A stretch of 64,000 bases of DNA, taken from contig JBGAGV010000033.1 in assembly GCA_044226525.1 (NCBI GenBank), positions 26,204 through 90,203 on the forward strand. The letters run 5' to 3'. Shown here piece by piece: positions 43,975 to 52,258 of the stretch; position 1 is the first letter of the stretch; the number at the start of each line of letters is the position of its first letter. Source of the stretch: VFJQ01 sp044226525. Its GTDB lineage: Bacteria; Verrucomicrobiota; Verrucomicrobiia; Chthoniobacterales; Chthoniobacteraceae. Made by a program: the position numbers and the translations under genes. The notes under the pieces were generated by a model. The model did not search any database and had not been told where the DNA came from. It saw only the letters and a list, made by a program, of their open reading frames with translations.

Positions 43975-44888
43975 GCCTTGGTCACGACCATAAGGCCGAG
44001 AATGAGGGGGAGATAAATGATCGACGTGAAGAACAGCGCGCGGGCGGCGGTGCGGGAACGCTCGATCAGGAACCACACGGCGGCACCGCTCATCGCGGCA
44101 TCGAGCATGAGCGCGCCACCGAGATAGGTGTCGGTCAGCAGGCCGGACCAGAACGGGATCATGGTGATGGCGACGAGCGCGGCGGTGAAACCGAGCGATT
44201 CAAAGGCAGTGGACGTTCCGCTGACGTCGTCGCGGCGCAGCATCACAAAACCGGCTTGAGCGTATTCGTCGCGATACATCCACGCGATGGCGAGGAAATG
44301 GGGCATCTGCCAGGTGAAGAGCACGCCGAAGAGCACCCACGCGCCGAGATCGAACGAAGGGCGAGCCGCCACCCAGCCGATCATGGGAGGAATGGCACCG
44401 GAGATTGCACCGACGATGGTGCAGAACGACGTTTTGCGCTTAAGCGGCGTGTAGAGGGCAACGTAGGTAACGACCGTCGCACCGGCGAGCCAGGCGCTGG
44501 CGGCATTGCATCCCCACGCGAGCCAGGCGGTGCCGCCGATGCTTAGGAGGAGGCCCAGAACCAGCGCGAACGAGCGGCGCATGCGCCCGGCGGGAAGCGG
44601 GCGATTGCGCGTGCGCTCCATCAGCCGATCGACACGCACTTCGAGCCATTGGTTCAGCGCGCCCGCCCCCGCTGCGGCTAACGCGGTGCCGAGCGTGGCG
44701 TGGAGGAGACGCAGCCAGTTCAGCGGACTCGGGCTGGAAAGGAGGTAACCAACGAAGGTGGTGATGATGACGAGGAAGCTGAGCCGCGCCTTGGTGAGCG
44801 TGAACAGATCGCTGAGCAATCCCGGCTCGGCGAGTTCCCGTTCGTTTTCTTCCTGGTCTTCGACAGTCAACGTGGCGTCGGTCTTCAT
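43971..44888 (-). CDS. ctaB: Protohaem IX farnesyltransferase (haem O synthase)
   Basis: The protein has 305 residues with about eight membrane helices and belongs to the UbiA prenyltransferase superfamily. It adds a farnesyl group to haem B to give haem O, the precursor of haem A. Motifs are LTKARLSFLVIITTFVGYLL at the first helix, NQWLEVRVDRLMERTRNRPLPAG (the usual NxxxDxxxD site, with Asp and Arg residues retained), YTPLKRKT and WQMPHFLAIAW. The hydrophilic N terminus is acidic. It overlaps ctaA upstream by 4 bp (ATGA) and SCO downstream by 4 bp. Together with ctaA it shows that the oxidase in this operon uses haem A. Confidence 0.96.
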   Translation of the reverse strand: MKTDATLTVEDQEENERELAEPGLLSDLFTLTKARLSFLVIITTFVGYLLSSPSPLNWLRLLHATLGTALAAAGAGALNQWLEVRVDRLMERTRNRPLPAGRMRRSFALVLGLLLSIGGTAWLAWGCNAASAWLAGATVVTYVALYTPLKRKTSFCTIVGAISGAIPPMIGWVAARPSFDLGAWVLFGVLFTWQMPHFLAIAWMYRDEYAQAGFVMLRRDDVSGTSTAFESLGFTAALVAITMIPFWSGLLTDTYLGGALMLDAAMSGAAVWFLIERSRTAARALFFTSIIYLPLILGLMVVTKA

Positions 44889-45853
44889 GCGTTAGCAGCG
44901 GCTGAGGATCGCCCAGCCCGGGTCGCGAGCAAGACCGCAGTGGCGAGGATGGCAGCGCCATTGACCACATGGGCGGTGGTGATGTGGGGATGCTTCGCCT
45001 TCCACACGACCATGACGCCGAGAAAAAATTGCACGAGCACCAGCACGAGCAGCAACAGACCGGGCCGGGCCAGCTCGCGAACGCTCCGCAGCACACGCGG
45101 CGAGAGGCCGATCACGTGACCGACGAGCAGGACGGAGATGACCCGCGTGTGGAGGAAATTCAGCACGATGAACGTGCTCCACGCCGCCGGCAGCCAATCA
45201 CTGCCAACTTTCGGCCAGGTGGGAATGGCGAGCCCGGCACCGGGATGACGCATCGCCGCGCCGACGATGAGCTGGGCGAAATAGAGCCCGATGGCCACGA
45301 TGGCCAGCCGCCGGATCTTCGGGGCAGCGGGATGCGCGGCGATCTGATTCCAGATGGGTGAAACCCGCGCCGCCACGAGCACCTGCAGCACGAGGAACAC
45401 TTGCGCGAAACAGCCGTGCGCCACGCGGAAGCTGGTGGCGATGGCGCTGGTCGTGGGCGCGATTCCCTGTGGGTCGAGCATCACGCGCAAACCACCGAGG
45501 AGCGCTTGCGCGAGCACAGCGGCGACCGCCCAGCCCCCGAAAGCGAGCGTATCCGCGGGCACGTTTCCGTGGACACGCCGAAGCCAGACAAACTGAAGGA
45601 TGACCAGCGTGGCGACCAATCCCGCAACGAGACGGTGGCTATGCTCAAGGCTCTTGGCCGTGCCGACGTCTGTCCATCCGTCGGGATTAAGCGAACCATT
45701 GCTCAGCGGCCAGTCCGGGAAGGCCATGCCCGCGCCCTTGGTCGTCGTGTGCCCGCCCAGCGCGATGAGCGCGAAGGCAGCGAAGACGATCAGCTTCGCA
45801 AAGCGCGAAAGCCAGAGGGAAGCCGGAGGGAAGGCTGGTGAAGAGTCCGGCAC
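44885..45853 (-). CDS. ctaA: Haem A synthase (CtaA/COX15)
   Basis: The protein has 322 residues from the GTG at 45853 and about eight membrane helices. It oxidises haem O to haem A. The haem-ligand histidines of the two halves are visible: LEHSHRLVAG and RVAHGCFAQ in the first, FLHTRVISVLLVGHV and TTAHVVNG in the second. KGAGMAFPDWPLSNG is the typical N-terminal loop. The frame is open to 46108, but the part before 45889 lies in coxB, and no ATG is found between coxB and the first helix, so a GTG (45853) or TTG (45874) start is likely. It overlaps ctaB by 4 bp. Confidence 0.93.
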   Translation of the reverse strand: MPDSSPAFPPASLWLSRFAKLIVFAAFALIALGGHTTTKGAGMAFPDWPLSNGSLNPDGWTDVGTAKSLEHSHRLVAGLVATLVILQFVWLRRVHGNVPADTLAFGGWAVAAVLAQALLGGLRVMLDPQGIAPTTSAIATSFRVAHGCFAQVFLVLQVLVAARVSPIWNQIAAHPAAPKIRRLAIVAIGLYFAQLIVGAAMRHPGAGLAIPTWPKVGSDWLPAAWSTFIVLNFLHTRVISVLLVGHVIGLSPRVLRSVRELARPGLLLLVLVLVQFFLGVMVVWKAKHPHITTAHVVNGAAILATAVLLATRAGRSSAAANA

Positions 45854-45888
45854 AGGCAGTCGAGACGGCGCCAAGAGCGCCGCGGAGC

Positions 45889-46713
45889 TTACTTGGCCGA
45901 AGCCTGTTGCGCGAGCTGCTGGAAGCCCGACACCGTGCTGGCGGTCGGCGCTGCCGCCGGAGCCGGCGTCTTGGTGTTCTGCTTCATCCACGCCTCGAAG
46001 TCGGCCTTGGAATCGCAGACCATGTTGCCCTTCATGGCGTAATGGTTGGCACCGCAGAGCTGCGCGCAGATGACTTCGTATTCCCCCGTCTTGATCGGGC
46101 GGAACCAAAGCGGGGCCTTGGTGCCGGGAATGGCATCCTGCATCACGCGCATCGGCTGCACGGCGAAGCTGTGAATGACGTCCTTCGAGGTGATTTCGAG
46201 AACGGTCGGGCGGAACTGCTCGACGTGGAATTCACCCTTGGTGACGATGTCGTCCGCCGCCGCCGGGTCGGTTTTGTCGAGACCGATCGCATTGTCGCCC
46301 GAGACGAGACGCATGTCCTGCTTACCGAAGACACCATCCGGACCCGGGTAATGGAAGTTCCAGGCAAACTGCTCGGCGATGACGTGGACGCGCAACGCCT
46401 TGTCCTTGTCCGGCCAGTTCTCGGGGTTCACGCGCTTGCCCCACTGGGGATACGCGAAGCCGAGCAACAAGCCGATTTCGATGAGAATGACGGTGAACTC
46501 GAGGTGAGCCGCCGCCTTGCTCTTCACGCCGTGGTAGTTGGCCTTGGCCTGCCGGCTGTGGTGAAAGCGCCAGAGCGTGTAGATGAAAAAGATGCTCCAG
46601 CCCACGAACAAGCTCGCCATGAACCAGTGACACAACTCGAGCATGTGATCCACGTTCGCTCCGTGTTCGGAAGCGTTGGGCACCATGCCGAAGGCTTTAT
46701 TGATACTGAACAT
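45889..46713 (-). CDS. coxB: Cytochrome c oxidase subunit II
   Basis: The protein has 274 residues. Two membrane helices (FMASLFVGWSIFFIYTLW and EFTVILIEIGLLLGFAY) precede a cupredoxin domain with a complete CuA site: His in DVIHSFAVQ, then CAQLCGANHYAM, which supplies two Cys, His and Met. There is no haem c motif, so it is not a fused caa3-type subunit. Cytochrome domains are instead encoded separately in the operon. AEQFAWNFHYPGPDG is the usual electron-entry Trp region. The C terminus is Ala/Pro-rich. Unlike most operons, coxB follows coxA-coxC-coxD and two small genes rather than leading them. Confidence 0.96.
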   Translation of the reverse strand: MFSINKAFGMVPNASEHGANVDHMLELCHWFMASLFVGWSIFFIYTLWRFHHSRQAKANYHGVKSKAAAHLEFTVILIEIGLLLGFAYPQWGKRVNPENWPDKDKALRVHVIAEQFAWNFHYPGPDGVFGKQDMRLVSGDNAIGLDKTDPAAADDIVTKGEFHVEQFRPTVLEITSKDVIHSFAVQPMRVMQDAIPGTKAPLWFRPIKTGEYEVICAQLCGANHYAMKGNMVCDSKADFEAWMKQNTKTPAPAAAPTASTVSGFQQLAQQASAK

Positions 46714-46715
46714 AC

Positions 46716-46997
46716 TTATGAATGGTTCTTCCCGGCCGTCACCATCTCCGCCAGCTCCAAATGCGGAGGCACCGGCGATTTGCTACGGCGATAGAGATTG
46801 AAAGCGAAGGCTCCGACCGAGCCGAGAATCAGCGCCACGAAACCGAGCATGATGAAGATCGCGCCATTGATGGCGCCGGCGCTGCGGGTGCCCGGGTCGC
46901 CCATGCACACGGAACAAGCCGTGGCATTCACCGGAAACTGAACCAGCGCCACTGCGCCGGCCACGGCCATCATGCGGAGCCAGGAAAAGCGTTTCAT
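46716..46997 (-). CDS. Small membrane protein with CxxC, oxidase operon
   Basis: The protein has 93 residues. A signal-like N terminus (MMAVAGAVALVQFPVNATA) precedes CSVCMGDPGTRS, a CxxC motif, then a single membrane helix (GAIFIMLGFVALILGSVGAFAF) and a short hydrophilic tail. The ATG at 46997 overlaps the previous small gene's TAA region by 4 bp. I do not recognise a family. The CxxC at the outer face of the membrane and the position between coxD and coxB suggest a role in assembly or stability of the oxidase, perhaps metal delivery, which is inference. Confidence 0.75.
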   Translation of the reverse strand: MKRFSWLRMMAVAGAVALVQFPVNATACSVCMGDPGTRSAGAINGAIFIMLGFVALILGSVGAFAFNLYRRSKSPVPPHLELAEMVTAGKNHS

Positions 46998-47179
46998 AGG
47001 ATCAGCTTGCGGGATTTCTTGATGAACGAGATACCGTAAAAGGTCAGCGCCACCGAGACGACCGCGCTGCACCACCCGAATGCCACGCTGGCTCCCGTCG
47101 CGAAAGCCCACCACGCGCAGCCCGCCGCCAGAATGATCGACAGGAGGATGAAAAACACGTGGAAGGCGCGGAGCGACAT
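46994..47179 (-). CDS. Small membrane protein, oxidase operon
   Basis: The protein has 61 residues with two hydrophobic helices (VFFILLSIILAAGCAWWAFA and FGWCSAVVSVALTFYGISFI) and a basic end, KKSRKLIL. The ATG at 47179 lies 1 bp after the coxD stop codon, and the gene overlaps the next by 4 bp, so it is tightly embedded in the operon. Small hydrophobic proteins of this kind are common as accessory subunits of haem-copper oxidases. No family recognised. Length and dense packing support a real gene. Confidence 0.72.
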   Translation of the reverse strand: MSLRAFHVFFILLSIILAAGCAWWAFATGASVAFGWCSAVVSVALTFYGISFIKKSRKLIL

Positions 47180-47180
47180 T

Positions 47181-47540
47181 TTAGTGATGCGTGAAGCCGG
47201 TGCCCACGACGTGATCGGTGTGAGCAAGATACGTGAGGAAGAACAGCACCACAAAAAAGATGCCGGTGAAGATCAGGAAGTTCCAGATGATCTTCTTTTC
47301 CTGTTTCAGATGCATCATGATCGCGGCGACCATGGCGGCGTTCACCCCAGCGAGACCGAGCACCGCGATGAACTTGAAACCACCGCTGAACAGATAAGAC
47401 GCGATGACGGTGGCCACCGAAAAGCCCACCTGCACCGCGCCCACCTTCTTGTAGGTGGCGAGGCGGTGATTGATTTCCTTCTCCAACTCCGGGGTCACCG
47501 AGGAGTTATCCGGGGCTGATGGGGCGTGAGAGTCGCTCAT
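47181..47540 (-). CDS. coxD: Cytochrome c oxidase subunit IV family protein
   Basis: The protein has 119 residues. Three membrane helices follow a hydrophilic N terminus: KVGAVQVGFSVATVIASYLF, FIAVLGLAGVNAAMVAAIMMHLKQEKK and WNFLIFTGIFFVVLFFLTYL. The AAIMMHLKQEKK segment is the signature of the prokaryotic COX IV family. It lies 6 bp after coxC in the operon. This subunit stabilises the oxidase core and is not catalytic. A C-terminal His pair (THH) is unusual but lies outside known motifs. Confidence 0.88.
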   Translation of the reverse strand: MSDSHAPSAPDNSSVTPELEKEINHRLATYKKVGAVQVGFSVATVIASYLFSGGFKFIAVLGLAGVNAAMVAAIMMHLKQEKKIIWNFLIFTGIFFVVLFFLTYLAHTDHVVGTGFTHH

Positions 47541-47546
47541 GATGGA

Positions 47547-48566
47547 CTAGAGGAGATAGAAGACCGGGAAAACGAAGATCCAGACGAGATCGACGAAGTG
47601 CCAGTAGAGGCCGGACACTTCGAGGCGATTGGCCATCTGCTCAGGGTTGCGGCGATAGAGTTCACCGCCGAAGAAGAAGAAATAGAGGAAGACGATCAGA
47701 CCACCGACGATGTGCAGACCGTGCAGCGCGGTGATCGCGTAGTAGATCGCCAGATACGGACTGTGCTTCGGCAGGAACGCGCTGGCCCAGTCGACGTCTT
47801 CAGCATGGATCGTCGCCACCTTGCTGCTGCCGGCGCGCGGCGCGAAGGTCGCATGATCATACTTCGGATTGTTCGGATCGGCGAAAACGTCGTCCACCTT
47901 CACCTCGTAAGCGAGGATCGTCGCATCCTTGGCGCGAATCTTATCGACCATGCTCGGGTGAACGCCCGCTTCTTCATTGCGGTTCTGGATGAGAAACTCC
48001 CCTTCCTTGCCTTCCTTCACCGGCACCACCTTGAGGTGGTTGTCAGCCGCAAAGGCTTCGAGGACTTCCTTCTTGCCCGCGACCTCAACCGCTTCCAAGT
48101 GACCGGTGATTTCCGGGCGCGGCGGCAGGTTGTTCTCCGCAAGGCGCTTGTTGCCGAGGAAGTCTTCGTAGTGCGACCACTTGTCCTTTTTGATGTAGGC
48201 GCCGAAGTGGGTGAACTTCACCGGATATTCGTAGGCGAGCTTGATAGTAAGGAAGATGGCGCCGAGCACGATGGTCGCCCCCATCCACAGCTTGTATTTC
48301 TGCCACTGGCGCATCTTGAGCGCAGCCCAGGCGAGAACCACGCAAATCGAAGAGGCGATCAGGATGACGGTATTCAGCGTGCCGACCGGGACGTTGAGCA
48401 GGCCCGTCGGCCAGTAGCCATCGTCGGCGCCCATGCGCAGATAGACATAGGCCGAGAACAGGCCGCCGAAGAGCATGACTTCCGAGGCCAGGAACAGCCA
48501 GATCGCCAGCTTGGCGTTGTAAACGCCGGTATCCGGCCGGTTGGTTACGGTGTAAGGAATTTCCAT
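47547..48566 (-). CDS. coxC: Cytochrome c oxidase subunit III with a large soluble insertion
   Basis: The protein has 339 residues; bacterial five-helix subunit III is about 190-210. Helices are at about 18-43, 63-85, 92-112, 270-298 and 315-338, with LALWLFLASEVMLFGG-type sequence in the first (AIWLFLASEVMLFGGLFSAY). The conserved LHGLHIVGG is in the fourth and GLYWHFVDLVWIF-type sequence ends the protein. Between helices 3 and 4, residues ~120-265 form a charged, Lys/Glu/Asp-rich insertion of about 140 residues. It may be an added domain on the outer face that contacts cytochrome c or ACIII. The five-helix core is intact. Lies 9 bp after coxA. Confidence 0.92.
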   Translation of the reverse strand: MEIPYTVTNRPDTGVYNAKLAIWLFLASEVMLFGGLFSAYVYLRMGADDGYWPTGLLNVPVGTLNTVILIASSICVVLAWAALKMRQWQKYKLWMGATIVLGAIFLTIKLAYEYPVKFTHFGAYIKKDKWSHYEDFLGNKRLAENNLPPRPEITGHLEAVEVAGKKEVLEAFAADNHLKVVPVKEGKEGEFLIQNRNEEAGVHPSMVDKIRAKDATILAYEVKVDDVFADPNNPKYDHATFAPRAGSSKVATIHAEDVDWASAFLPKHSPYLAIYYAITALHGLHIVGGLIVFLYFFFFGGELYRRNPEQMANRLEVSGLYWHFVDLVWIFVFPVFYLL

Positions 48567-48575
48567 GTGGAAAAA

Positions 48576-50474
48576 TTAGTGGGCAGGAACCGAGACGGGC
48601 TCCGGCGTGGAAACGGTTTCCAGCGCGGGCTTGGCCGACGGCGGCGGCTCACTCTGCGGGGAATAATCTTTGTCGGCGCCCGGCACGCTGTATTCGTAGG
48701 GCCCGCGATAAACGGTGATCGGCTTGGTGAAATTGCCATGGCCCGGAGGCGTCGGCGTATCCCACTCCAGCGTGGTGGAATCCCACGGATTGTCGTTCGG
48801 CACCTTGCGGCCCACGAACATGCTGCCGAAGAAATTCAGGATGAAAGGAATCTGCGCCAAGCCGAGGAGGAAGGCGGAGACGGACATGAAGTTGTTCCAG
48901 TGCAACACCGGGGCGATCGTCTTTTCGTAAACGACACCGCCGTCATACCAGCGGCGATGCACGCCGGCGAGACCTTGCAGGAACATCGGGAAGAAGATGC
49001 CGTTGATGAAGATAAACGAGAGCCAGAAGTGCAGCTTGCTGAGGAACTCGTTGAGCATGCGTCCGCTGGCCTTCGGATACCAGTAATAGACCCCCGCGAA
49101 GATCGCGAAGATGGTGCCGGGAGCGACCACGTAGTGGAAGTGGCCGATTACGTAGTAGGTATCGTGCAGGTATTGGTCGGTCGCGTTGAAGGCGAGCGGA
49201 ATACCGGTCAGACCACCGATGCCAAACATGGGCAGGAACGCCGTGGCAAAGAGCATGGGAGGCGTGAAGCGAATCGAACCGCCCCACAGCGAAAGGATGA
49301 GTGCCGTCACCAGAATGACCGACGGCACGGAGATCATGACCGTAGTCGTCTGGAAGAAGGCGGAGACCTTCGAACCCATGCCAGTCATATACATGTGGTG
49401 CGCCCACACGACGAAGGAGAGGAAGCCGAGGATGAATATGCCGCCGACCATCGCGCGATAACCGTAAAGCGGCTTGCGCGTGTTGTTGGCGATGATCTCA
49501 CCGACCATGCCCAGCGCGGGAAGAATGAGCACATAGACTTCCGGGTGCGCGAGGAACCAGAAGAGGTGCTGCCAGAGGACCGGGCTGCCCCCGCCGGTCC
49601 AGCCGGTCGCGGCGCCGTTCACGATCAGACCGGTCGGCATGAAGAAGCTGGTGCCGAACGCCCGATCCATGAGCTGGAGAAAGCCAGCCGCTTCGAGCGG
49701 CGGGAAGGCCAGCAGGAGAAGAAAGCCGGTGACCAACTGCGTCCAGACGAAAAACGGCATGCGCATCCAGGTCATCCCCGGAGCGCGGAGCTGGATGATG
49801 GTCGCGATGGTATTGATCGAGCCGAGGAGCGAACCGCTGATGTTGAACACCATGCCCAGCAACCAGATGGTCTGGCCATTGAAGAACGGATGAATGCCCG
49901 GGCCGTGATCGGCCAGCACCGAAAGCGGCGGATACGAGGTCCAGCCGGATTTGGCGGCGCCACCCGCGACGAAGAAGCTGCTCATCATGATGACGCAGCT
50001 CACAAAGAACAGCCAGTAGCTGGCCATGTTCAGCTTCGGGAACGCCATATCCGGCGCGCCGATCTGAAGCGGCATAACGTAGTTACCGAAGGCGGCGACC
50101 GCCACCGGCACAACGCCGAAGAACACCATGATCGTGCCGTGCATGGCACCGAGCGAGTTGTAACCATCGCCCGTCATCATACCCGGGACGCCCTTGGCGT
50201 CCGGCACGAAGATGTGCTCACCGAAGAACCACTGCAGAAATCCACCGATGACCGGCACCGCTTCACCCGGATGGGCGAGCTGCCAGCGCATCAGCATCAT
50301 GAGGCAAAAGCCAGCGAACAAGAAAGCCAGGCCCGTGATGCCATACTGGATGCCGATGACCTTGTGATCGGTCGAGAAGACGTATTTCGACCAGAACCCG
50401 AGTTCGTGGTGATGATCGTCGTGATGGTCGGCGTGCCCGTGTGAATCGAGCGTAGCAGCGTGTGCGTCAGCCAT
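48576..50474 (-). CDS. coxA: Cytochrome c oxidase subunit I
   Basis: The protein has 632 residues and about 12 membrane helices. All haem and copper ligands are present: low-spin haem a His in GAMHGTIMVFFG, CuB His and the linked Tyr in AHPEVYVLIL, the His pair in WAHHMYMTGM, and the haem a3/haem a pair in YVIGHFHYVVAPG. The N terminus is His-rich (GHADHHDDHHHE), and the C terminus has a Pro/Glu-rich tail. The Tyr in the AHPEVY helix marks a haem-copper oxidase of the A family. It reduces oxygen to water and pumps protons. Upstream in the operon are the cytochrome c genes that likely feed it. Confidence 0.97.
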   Translation of the reverse strand: MADAHAATLDSHGHADHHDDHHHELGFWSKYVFSTDHKVIGIQYGITGLAFLFAGFCLMMLMRWQLAHPGEAVPVIGGFLQWFFGEHIFVPDAKGVPGMMTGDGYNSLGAMHGTIMVFFGVVPVAVAAFGNYVMPLQIGAPDMAFPKLNMASYWLFFVSCVIMMSSFFVAGGAAKSGWTSYPPLSVLADHGPGIHPFFNGQTIWLLGMVFNISGSLLGSINTIATIIQLRAPGMTWMRMPFFVWTQLVTGFLLLLAFPPLEAAGFLQLMDRAFGTSFFMPTGLIVNGAATGWTGGGSPVLWQHLFWFLAHPEVYVLILPALGMVGEIIANNTRKPLYGYRAMVGGIFILGFLSFVVWAHHMYMTGMGSKVSAFFQTTTVMISVPSVILVTALILSLWGGSIRFTPPMLFATAFLPMFGIGGLTGIPLAFNATDQYLHDTYYVIGHFHYVVAPGTIFAIFAGVYYWYPKASGRMLNEFLSKLHFWLSFIFINGIFFPMFLQGLAGVHRRWYDGGVVYEKTIAPVLHWNNFMSVSAFLLGLAQIPFILNFFGSMFVGRKVPNDNPWDSTTLEWDTPTPPGHGNFTKPITVYRGPYEYSVPGADKDYSPQSEPPPSAKPALETVSTPEPVSVPAH

Positions 50475-50480
50475 GATGGA

Positions 50481-50951
50481 TTACTTGAAGTTCAGGATCT
50501 CCGCCTCGGTCCAAGGCGTCGTCCGGTCTTTGAATTCGTCGCGAACCTTCTGCACGAAGTCGGGGGTGATCGGCTTGTCGGCCTTGTTCTCCCAAGCGGT
50601 GCGGATGTAGTTCAGCACGTCGGCGAGCTTGTCGTTTTCCTTGAGCTGCGGGAACTGAGTGTCCACAGCGATAAGCACCCCATTGAACTGCATTCCTTTC
50701 ACTTTGAGCGGGCCGGTGAGGCCCTTCGTCACAATCGCGACGAGACGACGGGCATCGCCCTGCACGAATTCCGAGCCGTTGAACGGAGGGAAGACGGGCG
50801 GGAGGCCATTGCCGTGGGGCTGATGGCAGGCCATGCAAGTCGTCATGAAGATGGCCTTGCCACGCTCGGCCGAGGCCTTGAGGTCGGCGGCGTCGTCAGC
50901 GAGAGCGGTCAGCGGGAGGAGAGCGGCGAGAAGGGCGAGAGACTTTTTCAT
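50481..50951 (-). CDS. Mono-haem cytochrome c (periplasmic)
   Basis: The protein has 156 residues. A signal peptide (SLALLAALLPLTALA) is followed by one cytochrome c domain with the haem motif CMACH in FMTTCMACHQPHGNGLPP. The rest has the pattern of the related domains in the next gene: GLTGPLKVKGMQFNG (likely axial Met) and LADVLNYIRTAWENKAD, and it ends with TTPWTEAEILNF. These same C-terminal words recur in both halves of the dihaem protein upstream, so the three domains arose by duplication. It is 17 bp downstream of that gene. It could shuttle electrons from ACIII to the oxidase. Confidence 0.93.
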   Translation of the reverse strand: MKKSLALLAALLPLTALADDAADLKASAERGKAIFMTTCMACHQPHGNGLPPVFPPFNGSEFVQGDARRLVAIVTKGLTGPLKVKGMQFNGVLIAVDTQFPQLKENDKLADVLNYIRTAWENKADKPITPDFVQKVRDEFKDRTTPWTEAEILNFK

Positions 50952-50967
50952 GTCGAAACAGGAGAGA

Positions 50968-52251
50968 TTACTTGGCGGCGGGCGGGAAGTTTAGCAACTC
51001 GGGTTCGGTCCACGGAGCGGTGCGTGACGCAAATTCCTTGCGGACCGCGCTAACGAACTCCGGAGTGACTCCTTTGTCGTCCTTGTTGCCGAAAGAATTG
51101 CGAACGTAGTTGACCACGTCGGCCAGCGGACCGTCCTCCTTCAAAATGGGGAAGGACATGACCGGCGAAGGCATCGGCGCGACATAGACCATGTCCTTGA
51201 CCTTGAGCGGCGGGTTCACGCCGAGCAGGACCATGGCGACCATCCGGCGAGCGTCGCCCGTGGTGTATTCGGTGCCAGCCAGCGGAGGAAACGCGCCGGG
51301 AAGGCCGAGGCCCGTGGCCTGGTGACAGGCAAAACAGGTCTGCATGTAAACGGTCTTGCCACGTTCGATCGAAGCCTTGAGGTCGAAGCTCGCGGCGGCG
51401 GGAGCGGTCTGAGCCGGGGCTGCTACAGCGGGCGCGGGAGCCGCAGCAGTTCCAGCAGCCGGGGCGGGTGCCGCCGTCGCAGCAGCGGGTGCAGGTGCCG
51501 CGGGCGCCGCGCCAGCCGCAGGGGCGGGAGCAGCAGCCGGCTTGTCGCCAGCGGCGGGAGCCGCCGGGGCCGCACCAGCTTCGTCGGGCAGGTTGTCGCC
51601 TTCCGGGATCTGCTGAAGGTCAGCCTCGCTCCACGGGGTCTTACGATCAGCGAACATCTTCCGGGCAGCAGCGACCTTGGCGATACTGATTTCACCGGCC
51701 GTGTTGCCGAACGATCCGCGCACATAAGTGGCGACGGCAGCGATCTTCTTGTCGGTCAGCGACTCCCACGGGGGCATCTGGCCGTTGTATTGCTTGCCTT
51801 CCACCGTGAAGGGGCCGGAGATGCCTTTCAGCAGAATGGCGATGAGACGCTTTTCCCCACCGGTGACGAAATGCGAACCAGCGAGCGGCGGAAATTGTCC
51901 GGGCACGCCCACGCCAGCACCGCCGTGGCAGCCGACGCAGTTGCCGAAGACGCTCTTGCCTTGGACGATGAGCGGCTGCTCAACAATCGGACCTTCGCCA
52001 CCCTCCGTAGTTTTCCAAATGAGTGCCGGATTCGATTCGTTTTCATTGAACACGGAACCACTCAGGCCGCCGTGGAAAATGCCAAAATAAGTGCCCGCCC
52101 AGAGAACCGCGAGGCCGCACAGAGCCGTGAGCCAGAGCGGCATCGGCGTGCTTTCAGCGATCGGTTCGGCGTGTTCGCGTTTCACCGCGGCGTGAACTTC
52201 AGTCACGTCGGGCGTTTCCTCGTAGTCGATACGTTCAGGACCTTCTTTCAT
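50968..52251 (-). CDS. Membrane-anchored dihaem cytochrome c with Ala/Pro-rich linker
   Basis: The protein has 427 residues. A charged N terminus of about 36 residues (with EHAEPIAESTPMPL) leads to a membrane helix, WLTALCGLAVLWAGTYFGIF. Two cytochrome c domains follow: GNCVGCHGGAGVG (domain 1) and QTCFACHQATGLG (domain 2), each ending with a KTPWSEADL- or TAPWTEPEL-type motif. They are joined by an Ala/Pro-rich linker of about 65 residues (about 220-285), which would let domain 2 swing. The axial Met is probable in the GKQYNGQMPPW and MVYVAPMPSPV stretches. It resembles CcoP of cbb3 oxidases in carrying two haem c domains behind a membrane helix. Confidence 0.92.
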   Translation of the reverse strand: MKEGPERIDYEETPDVTEVHAAVKREHAEPIAESTPMPLWLTALCGLAVLWAGTYFGIFHGGLSGSVFNENESNPALIWKTTEGGEGPIVEQPLIVQGKSVFGNCVGCHGGAGVGVPGQFPPLAGSHFVTGGEKRLIAILLKGISGPFTVEGKQYNGQMPPWESLTDKKIAAVATYVRGSFGNTAGEISIAKVAAARKMFADRKTPWSEADLQQIPEGDNLPDEAGAAPAAPAAGDKPAAAPAPAAGAAPAAPAPAAATAAPAPAAGTAAAPAPAVAAPAQTAPAAASFDLKASIERGKTVYMQTCFACHQATGLGLPGAFPPLAGTEYTTGDARRMVAMVLLGVNPPLKVKDMVYVAPMPSPVMSFPILKEDGPLADVVNYVRNSFGNKDDKGVTPEFVSAVRKEFASRTAPWTEPELLNFPPAAK

Positions 52252-52258
52252 CGGTCAA

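Noticed and set aside
43975..44076. Extended N terminus of the SCO protein
   Set aside because: It overlaps ctaB and precedes a proper lipoprotein signal that starts at the GTG overlapping the ctaB stop.
45854..46108. Extended N terminus of CtaA
   Set aside because: The extension lies inside coxB, is Arg/Gly/Gln-rich and has no membrane segment; a GTG at 45853 leads directly to the first helix.
47526..50444. Forward open frame of 972 codons opposite coxC, coxD and coxA
   Set aside because: It is a mirror frame of high-GC genes on the other strand, rich in Arg, Glu, Asp and His with no family motifs. The reverse-strand genes have complete cofactor sites.
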